Shown piece after piece: positions 1-6,421 of a DNA stretch of 9,593 nucleotides. The position numbers and the translations under genes are program-made. Where the stretch lies: positions 1-9,593 of the forward strand of contig JACCUU010000009.1 of the NCBI GenBank assembly GCA_013811645.1, in the 5' to 3' direction. This DNA comes from Actinomycetota bacterium (lineage in GTDB: Bacteria > Actinomycetota > Thermoleophilia > Gaiellales > Gaiellaceae). Below the pieces are notes generated by a model. That model saw only the letters and a list, made by a program, of their open reading frames with translations. It had not been told where the DNA came from and made no database searches. Within the stretch, counting starts at the first letter, position 1. Every line of letters starts with the position of its first letter.

Positions 1-323
1 AGCCAGCCGTCGCGCTCCGTGAGCTCGAACGGTGGCGACTCCCAGAGCTCGAGCGGATCGGGCGGTTGCACGTCGAAGTGCGCGTAGCAGAGGACCGTGG
101 GCGACGACTCCGGGCGTTCGGAGGCAGCGACCTCGCCGATGACCAGCGGCCGGCCGCCGTTCCACGGAACGACGTCCACCGAACCTCCGGCATCGCGGAT
201 TTTCTCCGCGACCCACCCCGCCGCAGCAACGACGTCGCCTGCGTGCGCCGGGTCCGCGCTGACCGAAGGAATGGCGATCAGCTCGGCGAGCTGGTTTCGA
301 AGCTCCTCGTAGGTGGCGCTCAC
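1..323 (-). CDS. M20-family peptidase (dipeptidase-like), N-terminal part, cut by window edge
   Basis: The minus strand stays open from a GTG at 323 to the left edge, giving 107 complete codons of the N-terminus. The start reads MSATYEELRNQLAELIAIPS, a typical M20 opening in which a helix precedes the IPSVS stretch. Around residues 78-98 it has LCYAHFDVQPPDPLELW, the first metal-binding segment of M20 dipeptidases: His82 is the expected zinc ligand and Asp84 the catalytic-site partner, and VQPP...W is usual in the CNDP/DapE-like subgroup. Family knowledge suggests a cytoplasmic di-zinc enzyme that hydrolyses dipeptides or N-acyl amino acids; the substrate cannot be read here because the remaining metal ligands and the lid domain are outside the window. 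No clear ribosome binding site precedes the GTG. It lies 23 bases downstream of the LanC-like gene on the same strand, so the two may be co-transcribed. Confidence 0.85.
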   Translation of the reverse strand, partial: MSATYEELRNQLAELIAIPSVSADPAHAGDVVAAAGWVAEKIRDAGGSVDVVPWNGGRPLVIGEVAASERPESSPTVLCYAHFDVQPPDPLELWESPPFELTERDGW

Positions 324-346
324 GGGCGCGGAGTGTAGTCGGGCGA

Positions 347-1540
347 CTAGGAGCAACGATCGAAGAACGGGTAGGCGCTACGACCGTCGAGACAGTCGGC
401 AGCGTAGATCGCGACGCCGAGATCTCCAGTCCAGAGCGAGTACCGGCCGCGGCCACGCTCCACACGGAGCCGCTTCACCTGGGCGAGTGCATGCACGGCG
501 AAGCTGCGGGCACGGTCGAGCCAGCGCTCGTCACCGGTGCGCGCAAAGGCCTTCAGGAAGGCGTAGCCATTGCCCGCTGTCCCGTGACAGATCGACGGAC
601 CTTTCTCGAGGAGAGGCGGACCGGCGTGCCACGGCAACTCGGCGCCCGCGAGCAGGAGCTCCTCCTCGAGGTAGTCGGCGGCGGCGACGACGATCCCTGA
701 ACCGCCCGCGCACCATTGAACTCGAATCTGACCGTCTGGTCCGGGGAGGGTCGGACGGTCATGGGGCGGCCAGTTTGCGAGGCCGTGCTCGAGGACAGCC
801 GTTCGTTCGAGGATCGCCGCGGAATCGCGCTCGAGCCGGTCGCGGCGCTGCGAGTCGAGCAGCGGCCGGAGCGCCTGCACGTTCCCGACGAGCCCGTGCG
901 GCGGATTCAGGCTGCGGAGCTCCTGGCGGTACAGACGCTGCGTCCAGAGGCAGTCCTCCCCTCGTCGAGACCAGAGCGCGTCCGCACTCGCCTGTCAGGC
1001 GTCCCGCCAGCGTTCGTCCCCGGTCCAGTCGAGCATCGCCCGCGCCGCGATCAGCGTGCCCGGCGTGCCCCACATCACCTCCTCCGCCTCATTCGAGACG
1101 TTTGCGCGCACGCGCGCGAGGAGATCGTCGGCGAGCCCCGCGCTCGGCGCGAGCCGCCAGGCAACCAGGAGGACACCCGTCTCACCGCACAGCAGCGACG
1201 ACTCGCGAGGCTCGGGGAGCTCGATCCTCATCTGGTCGGGTCTCGCCCGATAGAGCTCGAGGTTGCTCAGCGCGAGCTCGGCGAGGTCGAGTCGGGTCTC
1301 CGCGTGACCGAAGCGGCGCAGCTCGTCGAGCGCCCAGAGCACGCCGGCCGCGCCGACGTAGAGGTTCTTCATCGGGCTCGTTGCCTGCCAGCGGTCCCAG
1401 TCGTCCGCTCGCCACATGAGTTTCGGGCCGCGGAGCGCGTCATCGGTGTCGGCGACGATCTCCCGGATCTGGTCACGGACAGCGTCCGCATTCCACGGGT
1501 CCTCCGTCAGCGGCTCGAACGCTTCCGGCCGGTAGAGCAC
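347..1540 (-). pseudogene. LanC-like zinc protein, full length but interrupted by one in-frame TGA
   Basis: One minus-strand frame runs from GTG 1540 to TAG 347-349 (397 residues) with a single stop, TGA at 995-997 (codon 182). No frame change is needed: the 38 codons between the stop and the next GTG (880) read on as family-like sequence. All LanC hallmarks follow the stop: an HG motif (PPHGLVGN, His215), first zinc cysteine in WCAGG (Cys277) and the Cys-His pair in ICHG (Cys318, His319). The TGDERW helix motif occurs at 173-178 and 335-340, on both sides, matching the repeated alpha-barrel of the family. LanC proteins add cysteine thiols to dehydroamino acids in lanthipeptides; stand-alone LanC-like proteins have unclear roles. 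No LanB, LanM, precursor peptide or transporter is nearby. The product is either a 181-residue truncated protein lacking the zinc site, a readthrough product, or the TGA is a sequence error. Length is normal for the family. Confidence 0.85.
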
Positions 1541-1603
1541 GTCGCGACTCTAGTAACGCAGCACTGCTTGAGGTCGCAGGGGCGGCGCTCGCAAGCGAGC
1601 CAA

Positions 1604-1652
1604 GGGCGAGCCGCGCTGGACAGTACAAACGGTACGGACAAGCGGCTCGCCC
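1604..1652 (-). terminator. Long inverted repeat downstream of the sigma gene; possible terminator or operator
   Basis: GGGCGAGCCGC (1604-1614) and GCGGCTCGCCC (1642-1652) are perfect 11-base inverted repeats around a 27-base loop, which itself holds two GTAC boxes five bases apart that can pair. Directly beside it, GCTCGC and GCGAGC (1587-1600) form a second six-base stem around AA. On the minus strand this lies about 80 bases after the sigma stop and about 65 bases before the LanC-like start. A GC stem suits a terminator, but there is no U-tract after it, so an operator or mRNA leader structure for the downstream gene is equally possible. Confidence 0.35.
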
Positions 1653-1731
1653 GCTGGATCGCGCAGCCGAGCGTCGTCAGGCGGTCGCGGAGGCCGGCTC
1701 CGCCGGTTGTAGCGATCGGCGACCTGCGGCC

Positions 1732-2817
1732 TCAGGCGACGTCGCGGACGCGCTGGGCGTCTGCGAGAGCGCGGAGCTTCTTCAGGCCCTGATGCTCGAT
1801 CTGGCGGATGCGCTCCCGCGTCACGTTGAACGCCCGGCCGACCTCGTCGAGGGTCCGCGGCTGCTGGCCGTCGAGCCCGTAGCGGAGCTCGAGCACCTTG
1901 CGCTCACGCTCGGAGAGATGATCCAGGATGCCACGCAGCGCCTCGCGCTGGAGGGCGATCTCCGCCAGCTCGTCCGGGAGCGGCGTCGAGTCGTCGGCGA
2001 GGAAGTGCCCGAACTCGGATTCGTCGTCGTCGCCGACGGGCTTCTCCAACGAAACCGGGGTTTGCGCGCTTCGCCTGATCTGCTCGACCTCGCCGGGCGT
2101 CATCTCGACATCGCGCGAGATCTCCTCGAGAGTCGGCTCGCGCCCGCGCTCGGCTCGCAGCTTCCGCTCCGAGCGCAGGATCCGGTTGAGCTTCTCGACG
2201 ACGTGAACGGGCATCCGAATCGTCCGGCCCTTGTCCGCGATCGCGCGAGCGACCGCTTGCCGGATCCACCAGGTCGCGTAGGTCGAGAACTTGAAGCCCT
2301 TGCGGTGATCGAACTTCTCGGCGGCGCGCACGAGCCCGATCGTCCCTTCCTGGATGAGATCCAGGAACGGAAGGCCCTGGTTCCGATAACGCTTGGCGAT
2401 CGACACCACGAGCCGAAGGTTTGCCTCCACCATCGCCTGCTTCGCGGAGTGGTCGCCCCGCTCGATGCGCTTGGCGAGCTCCACCTCCTGGGCGGCGGTC
2501 AGGAGCGGGACGCGGCCGATGTCCTTGAGGAAAAGCTGGAGCGAGTCGGTCGTGATCTCGGCGTCGGCCGTCTCGGGCTCGCTCTCGACCGCCTCCTCAG
2601 CGTGGACGACGGAGATCTGAGCCTCGTCGAGCGCGGCGTAGAACTCGTCGAGCTGGCTTGGCTCGAGATCGAGCTCGTCGAGCGCGAGGGCGACCTCGTC
2701 GGCGTCGAGCTGGCCGGTCTGGAGGCCGGTCTCGAGCAGGCGCTGAGCCTCATCGGTGGCGAGGACGTCCTCGACCGGTGCTCGAATCGCCGTGCCTTCC
2801 GGTTTCCCTGCGACCAG
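1732..2817 (-). CDS. rpoD: Primary-type sigma-70 factor of RNA polymerase, with region 1.1; non-standard start
   Basis: This is a housekeeping-type sigma factor that directs RNA polymerase to -35/-10 promoters. The first GTG giving a sizeable product (2484) cannot be the true start: the open frame upstream encodes region 1.1 (about residues 17-71, an acidic helical segment) and region 1.2 (about 91-123, with [15 protein letters not shown]). Numbered from CTG 2817 (361 residues), region 2 is about 131-203 with [12 protein letters not shown] and [12 protein letters not shown], region 3 about 204-281, and region 4 about 286-351 with the helix-turn-helix [10 protein letters not shown]. The frame is closed by TGA at 2842-2844. 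Between it and 2484 there is no ATG, GTG or TTG, so the start is CTG 2817 (after AAGGGGGGCGGA), ATT 2787 (after GGAAGG), or a GTG at 2845 if the six-G run is one base too long. A group 2 paralogue is possible, but region 1.1 argues for the primary factor. Confidence 0.85.
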   Translation of the reverse strand: MVAGKPEGTAIRAPVEDVLATDEAQRLLETGLQTGQLDADEVALALDELDLEPSQLDEFYAALDEAQISVVHAEEAVESEPETADAEITTDSLQLFLKDIGRVPLLTAAQEVELAKRIERGDHSAKQAMVEANLRLVVSIAKRYRNQGLPFLDLIQEGTIGLVRAAEKFDHRKGFKFSTYATWWIRQAVARAIADKGRTIRMPVHVVEKLNRILRSERKLRAERGREPTLEEISRDVEMTPGEVEQIRRSAQTPVSLEKPVGDDDESEFGHFLADDSTPLPDELAEIALQREALRGILDHLSERERKVLELRYGLDGQQPRTLDEVGRAFNVTRERIRQIEHQGLKKLRALADAQRVRDVA

Positions 2818-2845
2818 TCCGCCCCCCTTGCTCGTCGGCGGTCAC

Positions 2846-2874
2846 ACCGTAGTCACAGGGAAGGTCGGCGTCAA
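2846..2874 (-). promoter_or_regulatory. Sigma-70 promoter upstream of the sigma gene
   Basis: On the minus strand TTGACG (2874-2869) is followed after exactly 17 bases by TACGGT (2851-2846), which fits TTGACA-17-TATAAT with the most conserved positions kept. Transcription would begin near 2839, about 22 bases before the CTG at 2817. It sits in the 98-base gap between the TPR gene and the sigma gene, so sigma could have its own promoter and be autoregulated. No mapped transcription start is available. Confidence 0.55.
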
Positions 2875-2915
2875 AGCGCCCAACCGCGCGCGGCGACTGT
2901 CACCGCTCCTCGCCC

Positions 2916-3896
2916 TCACCCGCTCTTCGCCCTCGCCTGGCGGATGGTCCCGAGATAGCGGGCGGCCTCACGCGCGAGGGGCGAGCCAGATCGTGTCCGC
3001 ATCGCGACGCGGAACTGCCGTGCTGCGGCATCCACGCGCCCGGTCCAGAGCAGGAGCACTCCGAGGTGGAAGCGCACGGTCGGGTCGTTCGGAAACCTGC
3101 GCGTGAGCGGGCCGAGCTGTCCGAACGCGCGCTCGGGGGCGTCCTTGTCGAACTGCCCCACCGCCGCGGCAACCAGCGCCTCCGGGTTCGCCGGAGCGCC
3201 CTGCGCCGCGCGGCGGAAAGCCTCCGCCGCCGACACCGGCCGGCCGACCCGCTGCAGACCGACACCGTAGAGGAGGAGCTCGCCGGTACCGCCTCGCGCG
3301 GCTCGCGCCCGGAGGGCGGCGACCTGGCGCGCAGGAGCGAGCTCGACGACCTCGGCCGGCGCCGCGAAGGACGGGATGAACGCAGGCAGGCCACGCGGCA
3401 AGCGAGGATGAAGGAGGTTGCCGGCAAGCACCGCGTACGGGGTGTCCGGCTCGGCCTCGATCGTCGCCCGCCACGCGGACTCCGGGTCGCCGCTTCGCGC
3501 CCACAGGCGTGCCAACCCCAGGTGGAAGTGGACGACGGCGCTCTCCGGATAGAGCTTCGCAAGCTGTTCGACGCGATCGAGCGTGCCCTCGGGCCAGGTC
3601 GCGAAAGCCTGCCCGACCTTCGCGTCGAGCGAGTCGTGCTTCGCGAAGAACGCCGTTGCCCCATGCAGCTCTCCCTTCCGGTAGAAGGCGGCGCCACGCG
3701 CGAGATCCCGTGCTTCGGGGTCGTCGCGAAAACCGAGCGCCAGCGACAACGGCGGCCGTCCCGGACGTGGCTCGGCTTCGCCGGCGACGGTGGTCGCAGA
3801 TCCCCCCTCCGAGGAGAGAACGGCAGCGGCGGCGACCGCGACCGCCGCTGCGGCCGCAACCCCGACGAGGAGAACGATGCGGCGTTGGGCGCTCAT
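2916..3896 (-). CDS. TPR-repeat protein with N-terminal membrane anchor
   Basis: The 326-residue product starts with MSAQRR followed by a long Ala/Val hydrophobic segment (about residues 7-27), a signal anchor with a short positive cytoplasmic start. The rest should lie outside the membrane. Residues about 60-160 and 205-320 consist of helix pairs resembling tetratricopeptide repeats; the clearest are YPESAVVHFHLGLARLWARS (117-136) and the stretch FPNDPTVRFHLGVLLLWTG (268-286), with matching spacing and Ala-rich second helices. Such repeats bind partner proteins; no enzymatic domain is visible. ATG 3896 was chosen because it puts the anchor at the very start; an in-frame GTG at 3944 would add 16 mostly charged residues. 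Neither has a strong Shine-Dalgarno. The gene precedes the sigma factor on the same strand, with a promoter-like sequence in the gap, so co-transcription may be partial. Its partner and role are unknown. Confidence 0.75.
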   Translation of the reverse strand: MSAQRRIVLLVGVAAAAAVAVAAAAVLSSEGGSATTVAGEAEPRPGRPPLSLALGFRDDPEARDLARGAAFYRKGELHGATAFFAKHDSLDAKVGQAFATWPEGTLDRVEQLAKLYPESAVVHFHLGLARLWARSGDPESAWRATIEAEPDTPYAVLAGNLLHPRLPRGLPAFIPSFAAPAEVVELAPARQVAALRARAARGGTGELLLYGVGLQRVGRPVSAAEAFRRAAQGAPANPEALVAAAVGQFDKDAPERAFGQLGPLTRRFPNDPTVRFHLGVLLLWTGRVDAAARQFRVAMRTRSGSPLAREAARYLGTIRQARAKSG

Positions 3897-3974
3897 CAGA
3901 CGACGATAGCCGTGGCGGGCGCGAATCCGCCCACCGGCAAGCACTGACCTCGTATCGCTACAGTTCGGAAAGTA

Positions 3975-5150
3975 ATGGCGACCTACCGAGAGCTGCTGGC
4001 ACAGGTCAAGGAAGAGATCGAGGAGATCTCATCCACCGCAGCGCAGGAGCTGCTCACGTCGTCCGAACCTCCGCTCTTCGTCGACGTCCGCGAGCCGGAC
4101 GAGTGGGAGGAGGGACACATCCCCGGCGCCGTGTACGTCACCCGCGGCCGGCTCGAGCAGCAGATCGAGGGTCTCGTCCCCGACAAGAGCCGTCCCCTCG
4201 TCGTGTACTGCTCGGGCGGCTCCCGCTCGGCCTTCGCCGCGAAGTCCCTCCAGGAGCTCGGCTACGAGGAAGTCGTCAACCTTTTGGGTGGCTTCACCGA
4301 CTGGAAGCGGAACGGCCTCGACGTGACGGTGCCACGCGTGCTCTCTCCCGAGCAGCGCGCCCGCTACAGCCGTCACCTGCTCATCCCGGAGGTCGGCGAG
4401 GAGGGCCAGCAGCGCCTCTTGGACGCGCGCGTGCTCCTCGTCGGGGCCGGAGGTCTCGGCTCTCCCGCGTCGCTCTATCTCGCGGCAGCCGGCGTCGGCA
4501 CGCTCGGCATCGTCGACGCCGACGTCGTGGACGAGTCGAACCTGCAGCGCCAGATCGTCCATTCGACCAACAGCCTGGGCGAGCCCAAGGTGCTCTCGGC
4601 CAAGCGAACGATCGAGGCGCTGAACCCGGATGTTCGCGTCAAGCCTTTCGAGGAACGTTTGACTTCCGAGAACATCGATCGCATCCTCGGCGAGCGCTGG
4701 GACGTGATCGTGGACGGCGCGGACAACTTCCCGACCCGCTACCTCGTGAACGACGCCTCGGTCTGGCACGGAATCCCGGTCGTCCACGGGTCGATCTTCC
4801 GCTTCGAGGGCCAGGCGACGGTGTTCTCGCCGGGAGACGGGCCCTGCTACCGCTGCCTGTTCCCCCAGCCTCCGCCTCCCGAGCTGGCGCCGAGCTGCGC
4901 CGAGGGCGGCGTCCTCGGTGTCCTGCCGGGGATCGTCGGCTCGCTCCAGGCGAACGAGGTTCTCAAGCTGATTCTGGGACGCGGCGAGACGCTCGCCGGC
5001 CGGCTGCTCCTGTTCGACGCGCTCGGAACGACCCTCGACGAGGTGAACGTACGGCGCGATCCCTATTGCCCGGTCTGCGGCGACAGTCCCACGATCACGG
5101 AATACGTGGACTACGTGGCGTTCTGCTCGACGCCGGTCAGCCACAGCTAG
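3975..5150 (+). CDS. moeZ: Rhodanese-E1 fusion: CysO-activating adenylyl/sulfurtransferase (MoeB/MoeZ/ThiF family)
   Basis: The 391-residue cytoplasmic enzyme has an N-terminal rhodanese domain (about 18-118; active loop VVYCSGGSRS with persulfide Cys79) and a ThiF/MoeB-type E1 domain (about 125-385). The E1 part shows the nucleotide-binding GAGGLGS (157-163), LQRQIVH (190-196), two zinc CxxC pairs (Cys291/294 and Cys365/368) and the crossover-loop cysteine Cys308 in SCAEGG. Family knowledge: the E1 adenylates the C-terminal glycine of a ThiS/MoaD-like carrier and the rhodanese supplies sulfur, giving a thiocarboxylate. As the first gene of a run with cysO, cysM and mec, its likely carrier is CysO; it may also serve molybdopterin synthase. 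In mycobacterial MoeZ the rhodanese is C-terminal, so the domain order is swapped here. GGAAAG (3967-3972) just before the ATG is a good but close ribosome binding site. The gene diverges from the TPR gene across 78 bases. Confidence 0.9.
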   Translation: MATYRELLAQVKEEIEEISSTAAQELLTSSEPPLFVDVREPDEWEEGHIPGAVYVTRGRLEQQIEGLVPDKSRPLVVYCSGGSRSAFAAKSLQELGYEEVVNLLGGFTDWKRNGLDVTVPRVLSPEQRARYSRHLLIPEVGEEGQQRLLDARVLLVGAGGLGSPASLYLAAAGVGTLGIVDADVVDESNLQRQIVHSTNSLGEPKVLSAKRTIEALNPDVRVKPFEERLTSENIDRILGERWDVIVDGADNFPTRYLVNDASVWHGIPVVHGSIFRFEGQATVFSPGDGPCYRCLFPQPPPPELAPSCAEGGVLGVLPGIVGSLQANEVLKLILGRGETLAGRLLLFDALGTTLDEVNVRRDPYCPVCGDSPTITEYVDYVAFCSTPVSHS

Positions 5151-5187
5151 TGGTCTCTCCCGGCCGGATCCCCCGGAGAAACCACTG

Positions 5188-5478
5188 ATGGCGGCCGTTC
5201 GTATTCCCCCGACCCTGCGGGCCGAGGTCGGCGGGCTCCGCGAGCTCGAGGCGCGCGGCGACACGATCGGCGCGGTCATCGACGACCTCGTCGAGCGCTA
5301 TCCGCCGCTCGCGGGCCAGCTCTACTCGGACGGGGAGCTCGCATCCTTCGTCAACGTGTATCTCGGCGGCGAGGACATCCGTACTCTGGACGGCCTCGAC
5401 ACCCCGGTGGACGACGGCGAGACCGTAATTCTCCTGCCGGCGATGGCGGGAGGATCAGGGTCAGACCCCTGGGTCTGA
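5188..5478 (+). CDS. cysO: CysO-like ThiS/MoaD-family sulfur carrier with a seven-residue tail after the diglycine
   Basis: This small beta-grasp protein (96 residues) should carry sulfur as a C-terminal thiocarboxylate made by the upstream E1 and used by CysM. The fold pattern is typical: strand VRIPPTLR, helix about 25-38, VNVYLGGEDIR, DTPVDDGETVILLPAMAGG. The family ends at the diglycine (here Gly88-Gly89), but this frame continues with SGSDPWV before TGA 5476-5478. Six of the seven extra codons lie in a palindrome (5458-5481) of a repeat family present elsewhere in the window, which points to insertion into the gene end. As written the protein cannot be adenylated until the tail is removed; the JAMM peptidase Mec encoded two genes on is a candidate processor. 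GGAG at 5175-5178, nine bases before the ATG, supports the start. The gene lies 37 bases after the E1 gene. Confidence 0.85.
   Translation: MAAVRIPPTLRAEVGGLRELEARGDTIGAVIDDLVERYPPLAGQLYSDGELASFVNVYLGGEDIRTLDGLDTPVDDGETVILLPAMAGGSGSDPWV
5448..5454 (+). promoter_or_regulatory. Likely ribosome binding site for cysM, inside the cysO diglycine codons
   Basis: GGGAGGA, made mostly of the GGA GGA codons for the CysO diglycine, is the only strong Shine-Dalgarno before the cysM GTG at 5486. It is 31 bases away in the linear sequence. If the palindrome 5458-5481 folds, only three bases before it and four after it remain, an effective gap of seven, which is normal. This is inference from spacing alone. 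Confidence 0.45.
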
Positions 5479-5481
5479 CCC
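5458..5481. repeat. REP-like palindrome across the cysO stop codon (copy 1 of 3)
   Basis: GGGTCAGACCC (5458-5468) and GGGTCTGACCC (5471-5481) are perfect inverted repeats with two bases between, so about ten pairs can form around a small loop. The cysO stop TGA lies in the right arm. The arms share the core GGTCAG...CTGACC with two palindromes at 6819-6840 and 6878-6901. Short palindromes repeated between genes resemble REP elements; no transposase is in the window. Confidence 0.75.
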
Positions 5482-5485
5482 CGGT

Positions 5486-6421
5486 GTGACGTCGACCGCG
5501 CCCTCGCTGCTCGACCTGATCGGCTCGACTCCGCTCGTCGAGCTCTCCCGTCTCTCGCCGAAGCCTTCGGTTCGGATGTACGCGAAGCTCGAAGGCCAGA
5601 ACCCGACGGGCTCGATCAAGGATCGCGTAGCGAAGGCCATGCTCGACGCGGCCGAGGCGTCGGGCGAGCTCGAGCCCGGACGCCCGTTGCTCGAGCCGAC
5701 GAGCGGCAACACCGGCATCTCGCTCGCGCTCGTCGCGAAGCTCCGTGGCTATCCCCTCACGTGCGTGATGCCGGCGAACGTCACCGAGGAGCGCCGGCGC
5801 CTCCTCGCTCTGTACGGCGCGCAGATCGTCGACTCGCCGCCCGAGGAGGGCTCGAACGGCGCCGTGCGGCTCGCACTCGAGCTGGCAGAGCGCGATTCCT
5901 CGTTCTTCATGCCCTTCCAGTACGCGAACGCCGCGAACCCGCAGGCGCACTTCGACGGCACCGGCGCCGAGATCGCCGCCGCCCTGGAAGGCGTCGACAT
6001 CCTCGTGGCCGGTCTCGGCACCGGGGGAACCCTGATGGGGGCCGGCGCGCGGCTCCGCGAGTCGTTCCCCGATCTCGTGGTCGCGGCCGCAGAGCCCTTG
6101 CCAGGGGACGAGGTGATGGGCCTACGCTCGCTCGCGGATGGTTACGTGCCACCGATCCTCGACGTCACGAAGCTCGATCGGAAGCTCCTCGTGACAAACG
6201 TGGAATCGGTCGCCGGGCTCCGCCTGCTTCTCGAGCGGGAGGGGATCTTCGCCGGCGTGTCCTCCGGAGCGGTGATCCACGCGACCTTGCGACTGGCCCG
6301 GGAGCTCGACGAAGGGGCGATCGTCTGCGTGCTCGCCGACGCGGGCTGGAAGTACCTCTCTGCCGATTTCTGGGAGTCCGACGACATCGGCGCGGCGATG
6401 GAGCGGTCGGTCTGGTGGTAG
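5486..6421 (+). CDS. cysM: CysM-like PLP-dependent cysteine synthase using CysO thiocarboxylate
   Basis: This 311-residue fold-type II PLP enzyme has the Schiff-base lysine Lys45 in NPTGSIKDR, the substrate-binding loop TSGNTG (72-77) and the phosphate-binding loop GTGGT (178-182). It replaces the activating group of serine with sulfur. In Mycobacterium tuberculosis CysM the substrate is O-phosphoserine, recognised by an arginine in a GLR...DG(F/Y)VP segment, and the sulfur comes from CysO thiocarboxylate; here GLRSLADGYVPP (Arg214) matches that segment, which together with the flanking cysO and mec supports CysM rather than a sulfide-using CysK. The C-terminus is short and ends in Trp-Trp. 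GTG 5486 is the start that leaves the usual lead to LIGSTPLVEL; an overlapping GTG at 5484 is followed directly by TGA. The cysO stop is eight bases upstream, so reinitiation is possible. Confidence 0.9.
   Translation: MTSTAPSLLDLIGSTPLVELSRLSPKPSVRMYAKLEGQNPTGSIKDRVAKAMLDAAEASGELEPGRPLLEPTSGNTGISLALVAKLRGYPLTCVMPANVTEERRRLLALYGAQIVDSPPEEGSNGAVRLALELAERDSSFFMPFQYANAANPQAHFDGTGAEIAAALEGVDILVAGLGTGGTLMGAGARLRESFPDLVVAAAEPLPGDEVMGLRSLADGYVPPILDVTKLDRKLLVTNVESVAGLRLLLEREGIFAGVSSGAVIHATLRLARELDEGAIVCVLADAGWKYLSADFWESDDIGAAMERSVWW

Noticed and set aside
995..997. TGA in the LanC-like gene as a selenocysteine codon
   Set aside because: The position is a helix away from the zinc ligands, where tryptophan or arginine is expected; no cysteine would be expected there and no convincing SECIS-type hairpin was noticed right after it.
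313..1419. Long plus-strand open frame (368 codons) opposite the LanC-like gene
   Set aside because: Arg/Ser/Ala-rich low-complexity translation with no motif, typical of the antisense of a GC-rich gene; the opposite strand carries clear LanC motifs.
1541..1731. Possible tRNA or small RNA gene in the spacer
   Set aside because: The stems do not make a cloverleaf and no T-loop or anticodon-loop consensus is visible; the structures are explained as inverted repeats only.
1792..2958. Plus-strand open frame of 388 codons opposite the sigma gene
   Set aside because: Leu/Glu/Asp-rich mirror of the sigma coding strand; the minus strand has unmistakable sigma regions 1.1 to 4.
3509..5188. Very long plus-strand open frame (559 codons) across the TPR and moeZ region
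   Set aside because: Arg/Pro/Gly-rich translation, overlaps a real gene on each strand in other frames, and has no recognisable domain.
4029..5279. Minus-strand open frame of 416 codons opposite moeZ
   Set aside because: No motif and biased composition; the plus strand has rhodanese and E1 catalytic motifs in order.
5458..5481. Palindrome as an intrinsic terminator inside the cys operon
   Set aside because: No T-rich run follows and it lies between two genes that must be expressed together; a repeat element fits better.
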